This document shows, piece after piece, positions 47,706 through 59,740 of a stretch of DNA of 64,000 nt. The notes beneath the pieces were generated by a model. The model was not told the DNA's origin and did not search any database. It saw only the letters and a program-made list of their open reading frames with translations. The position numbers and the translations under genes are program-made. How positions within the stretch are numbered: position 1 is the stretch's first letter; each line of letters starts with the position of its first letter. The stretch covers positions 1,351,001-1,415,000 of the forward strand of contig JAFMOC010000006.1 in assembly GCA_019802505.1 (NCBI GenBank), written 5' to 3'. The stretch is from Corydoras sp. C115. Its lineage: Eukaryota; Chordata; Actinopteri; Siluriformes; Callichthyidae.

Positions 47706-48789
47706 TCAGTTTACCGAAAGTTGTTAAATGAAGAGATACGAAGAGACACTTGTCACTGCCGTTAAATTCAAGATAACTTAATATTTTTTTTCAATTATAG
47801 AATATCTCAGTTTGTAGACCTGAAATGCTGTTTATGTTTTATTGGTAATAAAATATGGGTTACATCCCATATTTTCTGTGTTCTTATGTGTTGTTTTCAA
47901 TATTTGGATTGTACACTCACTGGTCACTGCTATTTCTATATTAATCATCATCATTTCACTTAAAATTACTTTTAAGTGGAACTTTCACCATTAAAATTAC
48001 TCTTGTTTTACTGTAGTAAAACTGTTTCTCTGTTTCGATTACTTATACCAGTCAGGCCCATTGCAACAGGGCAAGCAAACCAACCAATTGCCTAGGGCCC
48101 CGAGCTGACCTTGGGCCCCAAGAGAACTACTGGTTATAAATGGAATGCAATGACAGTTTTTGAAGTTTTTGAAGTTTTTGTCAAAGTTTTTGAGTGCCCC
48201 TTCAAATTATTTGATGGTCAATGCAGTAAAGTGCAACAACACTGTTATCGGAATCCCCCTCAAGAGGGCCCCTCCACAAACTGGATAGTAACATAGTGTT
48301 TTGTTTCTAATGTTTACATTTGAATATTACATTTGTTAAATTAAGTAAGCAAAGCATTTTGCTTGGGGCCCCCAAATTCTATGACCAATGTACAGCCAAG
48401 AGTTTCCCATGGGCAGCGCTCTGTAATCAATGATAAACAATTAGAAAATTATTTACTGTGCAGCATCAAATAAGCTGGCTTTGATTTTACATCTGCAAGG
48501 TTTAATTCACAACGCAGACCACACCACCACCAACAAGCCAGTGTCAGTGTAGTTCTGAGAATTATCTACCATCACAACAATCAATACCAGCTCTATGGTG
48601 TTATAACCATTAAAGCTACAAATAATGAAAAACGTATGGACTACAGTCTGTAATAGATCTACCAAATGTCTCTATATTGTATGTGGAGCACATAAAATAG
48701 ACAATGAAACCCAAAACAAGGTATATATGATATATGTAACTGTTGGGTGCATATGGTTAGATTAGCAATACAGATAAACAATGTACTTA
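47706..48789. other. unassigned; possible DNA-element remnant at 48040-48400
   Basis: 48085-48125 (TTGCCTAGGGCCCCGAGCTG, CTTGGGCCCC) and 48355-48385 (GCTTGGGGCCCCCAAATTCT) look like the two ends of a non-coding interspersed repeat. Class not determined. Remainder shows nothing. Confidence 0.3.
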
Positions 48790-49185
48790 AATCTTATTTA
48801 CTTCTGTTTAATCCCATACTGGAGACTAGGGTTGGTTCATCCAAGATAACTTTCCGGTGCTGGGCAGACCCAGAACAGGGCGCCAATCCATTCCCAGGCA
48901 CACACCACACGTGCTTACACAGACACAAAGGTATAGTAGCAGTTATTTATTCATTTAATTTTTTTTAAGTTTAATCATTACAGAGTCACAGGGGTTTCGG
49001 GCACTGGGCAGATACACCCAGGAAAGGGCACCAATCCATTGCTGTGCTCACACTCACATAGACACACACAATCACCTCTATATAGGGTGATTTAGAGCAT
49101 TCAGTTTATCTTGAATACATGTTTTTGGATTGTGGGAGGAAACCGGAGAACCCAGAGGAAACCCACGCAGACACATAGAGAACTT
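48790..49185 (-). mobile_element. two adjacent partial family R copies
   Basis: 48790-48930 (GAACAGGGCGCCAATCCATT region) and 48965-49185 (GGGCAGATACACCCAGGAAA through GGGAGGAAACCGGAGAACCC). Both minus strand, both lacking heads. Confidence 0.7.
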
Positions 49186-49439
49186 GACTTTTTGGCTTTG
49201 CTTTGTTAACTGACCTTTTTTGGTCAAAGGAGTGTCTTTGCCACTCCTTTGTCTGTATTAAATTTATTTATTTAACTCTTACCTTCATGTGCATGACTTA
49301 TTTATAGAAAGCTTGACAACTCGTGAAGTCAGCCAGAGATGTCATAGTTAAAGCCTATTGCTGTGACTTTTCTCTTGCTGTATGATCAGCTGACACAACA
49401 GCAACAATGGCAACTTTCCTAGTTTTTTATGATTTACTT

Positions 49440-49620
49440 GGCACATATTTTACCGCGGCTCCCATTTATTTCAACACATACTACTGCTTTATCTTTTTCA
49501 CCACTTCATGGTGGAGCTTTTCTTCAGCTCATTCTGCCTGATAAATATGACAGAGACCCTGAATGCTTTAAATGTTTTTTTTTGCTGCAGTGCTCTCTCG
49601 ATTTACAAGAGGTCCTGGTG
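49440..49620 (+). mobile_element. possible Ty3/gypsy gag relic
   Basis: The plus frame reads LILPDKYDRDPECFKCFF, then LLQCSLDLQ, resembling the capsid motif of sushi-ichi/gypsy Gag (P-x-K/Y-D-x-D-P-E-x-C-x-x-F-L-x-Q-C-S-L). Neighbouring sequence does not extend the match clearly. The larger open frame 49429-49956 mixes frames and is not a real protein. Confidence 0.35.
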
Positions 49621-50159
49621 CTTCTGATGAAAACCAGATTGATGCTTTCATTTTGCTGCTCACGTGACCAGGTTTATCCTGAATGCAAGCTATCTGATTT
49701 AAGGGCAAGGAGGATATTTGCAGTTATGGGAGCTTTGTACAACCATTTTAGAACAAAAAACAAGACCAAGATGGCATTGCGTGGGCAGCGCAAGGCTCAG
49801 CGTCTCACCAGTTTTCGAAATATGGTGCTTATGTACCAGACTATTACCTACTTTCTCTCCCGCACTGCAAAAAATGAAATCTTACTAAGTCAGAAAATCA
49901 TACAAAAATGTGTAACTATTCTTGTTTTTGAGGTTACAAAATTCTACGTAAGATAATTTAGTTACATTTTTTTTCTTATTTTAAGAAGTCTTATAATATA
50001 AATTTACTCACTATATTGGCAGTTGTACTTGATCCACATACATTTTTTTTTTATTTGTGTTTTTCTTGCTCTTTCTTATATTTGGAAATATTTTTTTTGC
50101 GGTCTGCTTCTTGTTTGCGTACTTTAGATACGACCGACAGACATTATTGGATGTTAATC
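49621..50159. other. no recognisable feature
   Basis: T-rich, nothing supported. Confidence 0.3.
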
Positions 50160-52350
50160 ATCAGGGCATAAAAACTGTTTTGGACCATCCATTTAACTTC
50201 AGCCAGATACAGTACCACCGGAGCTGATAAGGACACCAAGTTCAATTGAAAAGTTTATTCCAACCTGAAGTGTTTGATGTTGGTGCCATGACCGCAAACA
50301 AAAACGGGGTAAGCATGAAGGCTTGTGTGCTAAGCTAATTCGGTCAGAGCTACCTAGCATCTTCCTCGTTAATGTGTGGCCTATGGTGAATAAACTGGAC
50401 AAACTAAAAATGTGGACACTATCACAGGGATAGTTGATGGACTGTAATATCATGTTGTTGTTTTTTTTTAACAAAACACATTTACAGTAGTGATGTGTTC
50501 TGTCGGCTGAAGCTTTGGGAAAGAGTCGTGGAGGAGATGTTTGTATTTATATTTCTTCTTAATAAATGCAGACCCTTTTATTTTTCCAGTGTTTGCCTAC
50601 ATTATTGCTGCTTCAGTCTACGTACCTCTGAATGCTAATGCTGAAATGCTGCTATTAGCAAACTGCGTATCCGGATGGGGTATTAATCTTCGCTGGGGAT
50701 TTAAACCATTGCAATATGAAATCTGGACTCCAAAGGTTTTACCAGAATTTCTGATCGAACACAAGGGGATCTCATTAACACCAGTGTGGCTGATGCATAC
50801 AAATTCACCCCCCCCCTCCCTTTTGGACAGTCAAACCTTCGTTCTTTGTTCTGCTACCATTACATTACATTTAGATTTACATGCTTTTACACAAAGTGAC
50901 TAGCACAAGACTGACCACTGCATCCACCATACGTTGGTTACTTCAGTGGACCTGAAATTTGAACCCACAACATTGATTGCCCAATACCCAAACCACTGAG
51001 CTAAAACGCCCACTTTGCTACCCAAGTACACCCCAGTAATCAAACAATGTAGTCTGTAAAGATCTGGATAGAGGGGGCTGACTTTGTTTTTCATAACCAG
51101 TTTCAGCACATGGACTGGAATGTATATACTACCCAGCCACCATGAACTCTCGCATTAACCATTCCAAGACAAAAACCTTCAATGAACAGAAAGGTTCACC
51201 TTTTGCTTAAACCAAGAGCACTTCAGCTCCAGCGTATGTGGCCTGGTATACACAAAGTAACTAACTTTAAAACTCCAAACATGCCACCTTACACCAACCA
51301 CATTGAGTTTAATCACATTAATGCACGCTTTGACTGGGGTAACCCGGGGAACTTTGAGAAAACAGATCAGATGAGCCACAACTAATACTTTCTAGTGCAG
51401 ATGTTCTGTTGCTGTCCCAGGTAGTAGTCCCTGCCATCTTTAAGACTGCCACTATCGTGCCAGTGCCTAAGCATTCAGGTGCTTTAACCCTAAATGACTT
51501 CCATGCTGTTGCACTCCAATTACTGCCAAGTGCTTTGAGATCGATCCTCCCCCTAGTGAAGTCCTGTCTACATGCCACATTGGATCTTTATCAGTTCACC
51601 TACCATCACAATAGATCTACAGAGAATGTCATTTCCATGGCATGCCATACTGCATTGACCCACCTGGGCTCCAAACTGATCTCCATACTCAGCCAGCTTG
51701 GTATCAGCACATCAGATTATAATTAGACTCATGGCTTCCTGACTAACAGACCTCATCATCATGGACTTTAGAAGGGCTAGGAGTCAGGCTAATGCCCCTA
51801 TACAGTAAATATGAATAGAGCCTTTGTGCAAAATGTGTCCAGTTTAAGTTCCTCAGTACTCATATCTTCGGGGATCTTTCTTTGTCGCTTCATACCTAAA
51901 TTAAAATAAAAAAAGGCAAAACAGTGGCTGTACTTCCTACAAAGCCTATAAATGCTTACCTTTGCTCAAGCATCTGGATTTTTATCATTGTACCATTGAG
52001 AGCATTCTCACAAACTGTATGTCAGGATGGTATGGCAACTGCTCTGCATCTGAGCACATGGTAATCTAACGGGTAGTACAAACTCACTGGCACTGAGTTG
52101 CCCACAATCGAGTGCATCTACCACAAGTGCTGACTGGATAGGCGAGGAACATTATCAAGGAATATTATCAACATTTACAATCCAAACCATGGACTCTTAA
52201 TCAATACCATCTGGTACTGTTACAGGAGTCTCAGCTCCCACACCAACAGACTCGGGAAGAGTTTCTTTCCTGAAGCTGTAACCATAATAATCTGGCCAGT
52301 CACTTTTACTTCCTAACTTTAACTCCATCACTTTGCAATAATCTGCAATT
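50160..52350 (+). mobile_element. degraded LINE, endonuclease to RT C-terminus
   Basis: Collinear plus-strand remnants. Near 50290-50410 is an endonuclease start (RGKHEGLCAKLIRSELPS, then NVWPMVNKLDKL). Near 50590-50660 is YIIAASVYVPLNANAEMLL. At 51409-51720 is RT palm sequence (VVVPAIFKTATIVPVPKHSG, DLYQFTYHHNRSTENVI, ACHTALTHLGS). A C-terminal region lies to about 52310 (SGRVSFLKL). Stops and frameshifts throughout. The region 50661-51400 is largely foreign or deleted and includes a SINE. Confidence 0.65.
50858..51015 (-). mobile_element. family S SINE, diverged, within the LINE relic
   Basis: TTACATTACATTTAGATTTA tail side, GGTTACTTCAGTGGACCTGA core, AAACCACTGAGCTAAAACGC head. Confidence 0.65.
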
Positions 52351-53059
52351 AAATTTTTTTTTTTAATTCTTTTGCCAGTCTGTATGATCAGCTGATACAA
52401 CAGCAACAAGTCTGCATGTGTATATTGCTCAGGGCAATACTGCACAATTACTACTTGCACAATTTAAATACTGTTTACCTGCCATAATACATTTTCACTT
52501 ATTCACCCTGTACACATTAGGTATACCAACTATAACATCTATGTCACAAGATGCCAATGCCACAGCTAGAGAAGACAATGTCCAAAGCTATAGATGGTGA
52601 AGTAGTTTTTAGAAGAAGACACTGGATGAATACAGACATAGCACGTGACACAACATAACAACAAAATCACTGAACACAGGGAAAGAAGGGATTTTAAACA
52701 TGTAGGGATTGTCATGTGACAAGACACACAGCTGTACCAGATCTTCACTAAAGGCATATAACAACATCAGGGCACACTTGATTGGCAGTGCCAGTAATTA
52801 TTCCAGAAACCAGTAGAGGATGTGACAGTACCCCCTGCCAAAAAGAGGTATGCTACCAAGGAGGGCACCAATGACACCACAGCCAAGATCACCAAAAACC
52901 GAATCCCTCGAGCTGTGGGGGGGGAAAAAGAAAAGTTTACCCGATATCTGGGGGGGATATGTGGGGGGACGTGAAGCCTGATGATTGGCGAAGAAGCAAG
53001 AGAGGGAGGAGTTATGGTGCCTGGTGGGGGAGCAGACGAAGAAGCACAGCGGGAACATA
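52351..53059. other. unassigned repeat-like DNA
   Basis: 52820-53060 has C/G-runs (GTGACAGTACCCCCTGCC, GGGGGGGATATGTGGGGGGA) resembling eroded retroelement DNA. No domain can be read. ORFs here are on both strands and unsupported. Confidence 0.3.
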
Positions 53060-53695
53060 AGCGACGCAATCCATTTTGTCTTCTTTTCTTCCTCTCTCCT
53101 GCAATTTTTGAGCTATTGACGCAATTTTTACTGGACATGCCCTGTTCATTGGTGACACCACTGCATGTATACAGCTAAGAAAACAATCAAACCGTTTCCC
53201 AAACATTCCTGTTTTTCAGAGCCACAATTCCCACTTACTTTGACATTACAGTGATATTTGCACTCCTGTAACTCGGCCAATATTTGAGCTACAAAGACAA
53301 AATTCGTGGGAAACAGAGATGGCTCCATTCTTATGAAATCATCTTGTGAAGTAATCGCACTCTTCAAATTTGGCTTAATTCATTTCTTTTGGGAAAAATC
53401 AGATTTTCAAAGTGGCATAAACCACCACAAATTTAAATTACCAACACAAATTTACCACGCCCTGAGTGATTTCCATTAGCTACAAGACTCATTGCCCTTT
53501 CTGTTCATTTTTTATCAGTCTTCAAATATTGCTTTCCTCATCCTCACTCTAATCACAACCTATTACCCAGCCACACGCACTTTTTTTTTATCTCATTCAT
53601 GGTATTGCTTTGATAAACGTATGCACTGTGTCTTGTACAGTCACGCTGCAAATCACACTCACATTTTCTTCAGGAAATGCACCTCTAGTTATGTT
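53060..53695 (+). repeat. RptZ copy 2, longer
   Basis: Shares CAATTTTTGAGC, ATATTTGCACTCC, ACAAAGACAA and the end CATTTTCTTCAG with copy 1 (18560-18935), plus an extra internal segment 53160-53220. Ends GCACCTCTAGTTATG. Confidence 0.55.
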
Positions 53696-53808
53696 TGCAT
53701 TTTAATGTTTTACAGTCTTCCCATACTGTGGTTTGAATTCAGTGTTTATTAGTCAGCACAAACTGTCATCAGTTTCTGTCATAAAACATCCTTGCATTTG
53801 TTTGCTAT

Positions 53809-54289
53809 TGTCATGATTGTCCGTTTTTCCCCGGGAGGGGGGCGGCTAATGCGGAGATATGGCTGCGTTCAGCCGCTCGCGCCTAGTGAGCGCTCCCGGG
53901 TACCGACCACGCGGGGAAAATTACGTGCGTCGGTCCACGGCAAACGCTCCCACGGTACACGACCCACGCGGAGAAGGTGCGCAACGCCGTACCGTGGTTT
54001 TACGCGGAAGGAGAGTCCAAGACACCGGGATAAAATCCAAAAGGTTAAATTTAATAAAAATTGGTGACAGGACACCAACGAAAATGGGGAACAAACAGAA
54101 CAACATAACATAGGGTATAGGAACCACAAAATAAAGACGTGCGCAGTATGAAGGGGTAAAACAGATTAAATAGAAAACCAACTAAACATGTGACAAACCC
54201 AACCAATCACCCAAGTGAGATAATGAGGACCGACAACGAGGGACAGGTGCAGCAGGTGCTCGTGACACACAGAGCAGGTGCTCGTGACA
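53809..54289. mobile_element. 481-bp TG..CA element with 5-bp TSD, possible solo LTR
   Basis: Begins TGTCATGATTG and ends GCTCGTGACA (8-bp imperfect inverted termini). It is flanked by GCTAT at 53804-53808 and 54290-54294. TG..CA ends with a 5-bp duplication fit a retroviral-type or gypsy-type solo LTR. TTTAATAAAAATT near 54045 could hold the polyadenylation signal. A 17-bp direct repeat (GCAGGTGCTCGTGACA-type) lies at the right end. GC-rich first half with CpGs. No second LTR or internal region is seen, so a MITE is an alternative. Confidence 0.55.
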
Positions 54290-54639
54290 GCTATTTTAAT
54301 CCATTTGAGATTATTTTAGCTGTGCAGCCAACTATTTTCTTTTTATAATTAAAAAAATTGTTAAAACCCAATTAATAGTGTGCATGTTATGACTTAATTC
54401 TTGAAACAGACGAATTTCTCAAATAAAATAAAGGCCATATTTAGCCAACACAATAAACACCTGATAATACTGGGCTTTCAAAGTATTTCCTTATCAGACC
54501 CGGAGTTCAGGTATGCCGTCTTGCATAGTTCCAGCTTTTCTGCCCCTCCAGCCCACTTCTGGCCTCCTTTTACTGACACAGAAAGAAAGCTCATTAGCAA
54601 CATTATTTCCCAGGAAGTGCCACTATTTACCTGACCTGC
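54290..54639. other. no recognisable feature
   Basis: Nothing supported. Confidence 0.3.
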
Positions 54640-55115
54640 ATCCTAAGCCTGCCTCCCATCTAGGGGCTCTGGCCATCACACCCTCGCACAATTCTATAGG
54701 TTTCGAGTTGGAGTGTATTTTAAAAAGATAGAGTGAAGGTAGGAGGGGGAAGATCCAGAAATGGTTCTGTAGGCCAGAGTCAGTGACTTGTACTGAATGC
54801 GAGCAGCTACAGGGAGCCAATGGAGGGAAATGAGTAATGGAGTGACATGAGTTTGCTTGGGCTGGTTAAACCCAAGTCGGGCTGCAGAGTTTTGAATTAG
54901 TTGAAGAGGTCTGATTGTGGAAGCTGGGATACCGGCAAGTAGCGCATTACAATAATCAAGCCGGGATAGGACTAGGGCTTGAACTAGCAGTTGGGTAGCA
55001 TGTTCAGTCAAGAAGGGTCTGATCTTCCTCATGTTGTAAAGAAGGAATCTGCAGGAACGGGCAGTTTTTACAACATGATCAGAGAGTTTAAGTTTGGAGT
55101 CATGTGAAACCAAGG
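54640..55115 (-). mobile_element. LINE ORF2 C-terminal fragment, well preserved
   Basis: The minus frame 55113-54694 is open for 139 codons: KLKLSDHVVKTARSCRFLLY, MRKIRPFLTEHATQLLVQAL, LSRLDYCNALLAGIPAST, LLISLHWLPVAARIQYKSLT. This is the region following the RT palm in L2-like LINEs. It lacks the RT catalytic part and the 3' UTR, so it is a fragment. Its open frame suggests it is younger than the other LINE relics here. Confidence 0.8.
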
Positions 55116-55239
55116 TTCCGTTGTATTATCTTTTCTGCCGAAGTAAATGAAATACATTAATAATGTTAGACTGCTATTATTACTTTGCATTGATAATCAT
55201 ACCCTGGTTCCATAATGAAACATCTGAAATCTTGGTGTA

Positions 55240-55636
55240 ATTTTGACCATAATCTCTCTTCTGAACAGCATGTCAATCACATGACCAAAACCACTTTCTT
55301 CTATTTAAAAACATATAGTACTTTTCTGTCATTCAATCTCTTTTTCTGCTGTTGAAACTCTTACCCTTGCTTTGATCACATCAAGAATTGACTACTGCAA
55401 CAGAATTTTGTACGGTACCTCTAAGAAGGTCCTAAAAAAACTTTAGTATATTCAAAACTCCAAGCTACACGTCTTTCAACTCATACTTGCTTTTGCGATC
55501 ACATTACACGTGTCCTGCAGGACTCTACTAGTAGCTCCTCTACTAGGGTCATGGGGGGTTCCTCATTCCCATCCAGGGGAGAACATTTTGGCATTTTTGG
55601 GCAGATAAACCCAGGACAGTGTCAATCTATCGCTGG

Positions 55637-55682
<46 letters not shown>

Positions 55683-56245
55683 TATATGGGGCAATTTGAA
55701 GAAGTCAATAGACCTTGATCCATGTTTTTGGACTGTGGGAGTAAACCGGAGAACCCGGAGGAATCCCACGCAGACACAGGGAGAACATGGAAACTTCACC
55801 CAGATTCGAACCGGCAAATGTGTAGCAAATGTGCTAACCACTAAGCCACCATGCTGCCTCCCAACTCACTCTCAACACTTTTTACAATCAGACTATCTCA
55901 CTGACCATCACATATCCTCTTCTGATGCAAGTCTTCAGTCCATTAGCATTAGAACCAAGCACTGGACCTGGGGTGAAAGTACCATTTCTGTTGCTGCTCT
56001 CTCACTTTGGAACTGTCTCCCAAAACAAATACCTGACTGTGCTGATATTTTAAGTCACTTATAACTGCTATTTTAACTTCTGTTGTTTCTTTTTGTCTTA
56101 GAAATTGCATTATTGTTATTGTCTATATTTAAGTATGTACTGTATATATGTACAGTATATGTATTTCTACTATTTTATTAATGATATATTGTTTTAAATG
56201 TTGTAAAGCGTCTTAAAAGTCCCAGAAAAAGTGCTATATAAATAA
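55240..56245 (+). mobile_element. LINE ORF2 C-terminus and 3' end, split by family R
   Basis: 55240-55500 encodes NLGVIFDHNLSSEQHVNHMT and MTKTTFFYLKTYSTFLSFN with later stops. After the inserted repeat, 55858-56060 encodes GESTISVAALSLWNCLPKQI. The 3' end (GTGCTATATAAATAAAAAGT) closes at about 56245. Inactive. Confidence 0.7.
55530..55857 (-). mobile_element. family R repeat inserted in the LINE
   Basis: Minus copy with a 40-bp (AC)n expansion at 55639-55678. The head region GCTAACCACTAAGCCACCAT is at the right end. Confidence 0.8.
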
Positions 56246-56249
56246 AAAG

Positions 56250-56253
56250 TATT

Positions 56254-56284
<31 letters not shown>

Positions 56285-56300
56285 TTATTATTATTATTTA
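56250..56300. repeat. (CTT)n(ATT)n microsatellite
   Basis: About 30 bp of TTC repeat followed by ATT repeat at the LINE 3' end, probably grown from its tail. 56301-56879 beyond shows nothing recognisable. Confidence 0.9.
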
Positions 56301-56879
56301 TTTCAGACATAACACGAGTATTGAACTAAAAGAGTGAAAATAGGCTGCCTTGCTGCTTTACAATGGACTTTGCCTAAAACAACACAGGTACTCTGTTTGC
56401 AAGAAAAAGCCACTAACTTGTACTTAAATTTTGATGCTTACCACATGCTAAAGTTACGTCAAGCCCACCAAGATGGCTCGTCTTCTCTCTGTATGTTTGT
56501 TGGTCAGTGCCCATGTAGCTGTACAAATTCCTAGCTAAAGGCAGGCAGACAGTTGGTTGGTAGAGGCAGTTGGTTGGTGTCTAATTTGCAGTCGAGACTT
56601 CCGCAGTCCTGTTCTGGATAAACCTGACAATTACACCCCCCAACACAACAACAATAATTCTGCTTTTAGTTTTCTGTTTTTAGCATTTAGAATTGATGTT
56701 TATTTACCTTGAACAAGTTCCATTAAAAAAATTACAATCATGACTAAACATGTCCCAGAAAATTCTAACAATTACACATTTTGTTTTATTTCTTTTCTTT
56801 ATGTGTATTAAAATAATGCAAAAAACAGAAGAAAAAAAGTAAAATTTGATATAATTTCATGGAAAAATCATGCCAGACA

Positions 56880-57300
56880 AATTTATTGGCATCCTCAACT
56901 TAATTTTTGGTTGCATACCCTTAGGAAAAAAATAGCTGAAATCAATTGCTTGAAATCAATAGATTCTCCTCACCTCTCAACTGGAATTTTGGACCACTCT
57001 TCTTTTGCAAATCCAGGTCTTTCATATTTAAAGTGTTCCCAACAGCAATTTTTAATACTCATCATAGGTGTTCAATTCGATTTAGATCCAGACTAAATGC
57101 TGACCACTTCAGAACCATCCGGCGCTTTGTTTCCATCCGTTTTTGGAAGCTTTTGGATGCTGGGCCTTTTGGGGATCTTCATGACACCATCAAGGCACCC
57201 AGTGCTAAAGGCAGCAAAACATATTCGAACCTCGACCACTGTAGGTTCAGTTGACTGTAGGTGTTGTGCTCTTTTCTGTGTAGCCTTCATTCCATTTTTT
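56880..57300 (-). pseudogene. Tc1-like transposase relic
   Basis: Minus strand: VRICFAAFSTGCLDGVMK (the stretch between the first two catalytic Asp residues), then an eroded SLDLNRIE match to the PDLNPIE motif and a degenerate C-terminus. An ATTGGCATCCTCAACTTAAT terminal-repeat-like sequence is at the left end. The second catalytic Asp cannot be found. Confidence 0.6.
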
Positions 57301-57807
57301 TAAACAGTAGAATTATGTTCTTTATCGAAAAAGCTCTACATATACTTAGGTCTACATTTTCATAGATGAGGGCTGATTATGGAACTACGATGCATTGCAA
57401 TCTTTCATCAGTTTTTTTTTTCTTCTATCCACATCCAGGGAGATACAGTAAGCTACAGTGCATAAACTTCTGTAGCTAAACTTCTTGATTATGTCATCAG
57501 ATGCACTAATTACCATGAATAATGCCTCTCCTCCACCAGCACCACCATCACAAATGCTTTTACAAAGGTTTTGTCTTAGTTTAGAGGTATAGTGTACTAT
57601 ATTTTTAAATCACTGAACTGTACAGTCTTCTCTACAGTGTCCATCAGCAAGACGCCATAGACCTGCACCAACCTATTTTCTGGTCTAAATGAATTTGAAA
57701 AAGTATTTACCATTTTAAAATCCTCTTGTAGTGTATTATTTGTTTTAAATATATATGTGAATAGGAATAGTTAAGTAGCATACTTTCAGGGAATAGTCAA
57801 TGTGGAG
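57301..57807. other. no recognisable feature
   Basis: AT-rich, nothing supported. Confidence 0.3.
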
Positions 57808-58016
57808 TGGGGTGTGGTAGCTCAGTGGTTAGGGTGTTGGGCTATCAATCAGAAGGCTGTGGGTTCAAATCCCAGGTCCAATGTGGGCCGTTGAGCAAGG
57901 CCCTTAACCCAAATTGCTCCACGGATACTGTACCAACCTTGTGTTCTAACCCCAACAAGTTGGGATATTTGTAAGCCGATTTGTATAAAAGCGTTTGCGA
58001 AATGACCAAATGTAAT
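57808..58016 (+). mobile_element. family S SINE, full length
   Basis: GTGGTAGCTCAGTGGTTAGG head, B box GGTTCAAATCCCAG, core TTGAGCAAGGCCCTTAACCC, tail TATAAAAGCGTTTGCGAAAT. Confidence 0.8.
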
Positions 58017-58254
58017 ATAATGGTCTGACATGTGATGAATGCAAAATTGGCTTTTTGGCTGAGTTTTAAAAAGTTTCAAAGTTCCTCCTCACCCTTTCTA
58101 TTTTGTGCACAGACAGACATAATTACTTGCACTTATGCTACACTCCTTAACATCAGTTTTAGGTCGCCATGCAGACAAAATTGACAGAACCAATTTGGTA
58201 CACCAAAAGTGAACTTAATTTCACAGCAAAAATTACTGGCCCAGTTAGCAGACA

Positions 58255-58410
58255 TTGTTCCATGTTTTTGGACTTTGGGAGGAAACCAGAGAACCCTGAG
58301 GACACCCAAGGTGACACGGGGAGTAGATGGGAAACTCCACCCAGATTGGGATTCAAACCGGGAATACCCAGCGCTGAGAGGCAAAGGTGCAAACCACTAA
58401 GAAACTCTGC
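58255..58410 (-). mobile_element. family R fragment, head half
   Basis: TTTTTGGACTTTGGGAGGAA, GAAACTCCACCCAGATTGGG, head eroded (AACCACTAAGAAACTC). Confidence 0.7.
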
Positions 58411-58614
58411 AGTCCCATTTTTACTATGCATTTTGTGTATTTAATTTTAAAAAAAGTTATTTCTCACATTCATTATGTTAGCATCATTATGCAAATCAGC
58501 CAAATTGATTCAATTTTTTTAATTATTCAATTCATTTTAAGTTTTTGTTTATGATTGTTTAGGTTTAATATGGTCATTGATATAGAGAACAACCATTCAG
58601 CAAACTTAATATGA

Positions 58615-58810
58615 GTAAGATCAGACAGGGATGTTCAATAAAGGCATGGCATGGAAAAACCTGGCTGGATCACATAGAGGCCTAACCTCAAACTGAAAAC
58701 CTCTGGGATAAACTAGAACAAAATTTGCAAACAAAGCCTTCTTGTCTTACATCACTAATGCTCTTCTGGATAAATGGGCAAAAAACATGTAAGGAGCGGA
58801 AGCTGTAGTA
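58615..58810 (+). mobile_element. short Tc1-like transposase C-terminal relic
   Basis: Reads WLDHIEA-stop-PQTENLWDKLEQ then QTKPSCLTS, matching the segment around the catalytic Glu and following helices of a Tc1-like family, with the PDLNPIE part mutated. Very eroded. Confidence 0.4.
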
Positions 58811-58904
58811 ACTGAAATGGGATTTTGAAAGGGATTCTAATAAAAGCTAGTTATATTGTGCAGGATTCCCAGTTCATATGTTTTTCATATGTATATAATG
58901 ATGA

Positions 58905-58936
58905 ATGTGAAGATATATATATATATATATATATAT
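58905..58936. repeat. short (TA)n
   Basis: About 28 bp of TA repeat followed by GTATATATGTATATG. The surrounding 58811-59097 shows nothing else. Confidence 0.8.
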
Positions 58937-59097
58937 GCCTGTATATATGTATATGTCTGTATGTAGCTGTTCTTTCGTTCTGCACTATAAATAAGGCATA
59001 CTCTTGTCTATTTTTGACCATGTAAATCAACATAGAAGAATGATTTCAAAGGAAACTTTCCTAAAATTCATTTTAAATTAAAAATTTTAATACAAAC

Positions 59098-59215
59098 TTT
59101 ACATTTACATTTAGTCATTTAGCAGATGCTTTTATCCAAAGTGACTTACAAATAAGAACATTACAAGTCAGAAAACCAACTACACTGTAAAATCATCAAA
59201 CCTTATTGTTATTTT
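59098..59215 (-). mobile_element. family S-type tail fragment
   Basis: CATTTAGCAGATGCTTTTAT then GTGACTTACAAATAAGAACA and AAACCAACTACACTGTAAAA. Same variant as 4680-4790. Confidence 0.6.
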
Positions 59216-59384
59216 ATGCTGCGCTCCCACCCCCTTTTTTTTTACTACAATTATTTTCTTGGTACCAGGATTTCAATAGATGTCAATCCTTTTATGAAAA
59301 TAGTAAATGTCATATGTCTGACTCTAAGGGTTGTCAAATGGGAGTCTTGCTTCTTAGCTACACATTACACTAAATCCCTCATCT

Positions 59385-59740
59385 GTTTATCTTCCGCTTA
59401 ATCCTCTACTAGGGTCGAGGGGGCAGATACTGTACGTCATGGACCAATCCACCAAGGGCCAATTCACCTTGAATCCAGGTTTTTGTATTATAGAAAGAAA
59501 CAGGAGAACCCTAAAGAAAACTCACACAGACACAGGGAGAACATGGAGACTCCATCCAGATTGTGATTCAAAACTGGATTCCCAGCACTGAGAGAAGGAT
59601 GTGCTAACCATTACATTGCATTACATTACATTTACATTCACTCATTTAGCAGACGCTTTTATCCAAAGTGACTTACAAATGAGAACATTGCAAGTCAGAA
59701 GTTACATTACACCACCATGCCACCCTTACACTAAAGTAGA
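59385..59740 (-). mobile_element. family R repeat with a SINE tail inserted
   Basis: R runs from CTTCCGCTTAATCCTCTACT to GATGTGCTAACCA. It is interrupted at 59620 by a SINE tail and resumes as CACCACCATGCCACCC. Confidence 0.7.
59622..59716 (-). mobile_element. SINE tail nested in family R
   Basis: TTACATTACATTTACATTCA, TAGCAGACGCTTTTATCCAA, AATGAGAACATTGCAAGTCA. Confidence 0.65.

Noticed and set aside
49429..49956. 175-codon plus-strand open frame
   Set aside because: No start context or conserved domain across its length. Only a short Gag-like segment is plausible.
51182..51385. 67-codon plus-strand frame
   Set aside because: Mirror frame is equally open on the minus strand and the sequence sits in a LINE relic.
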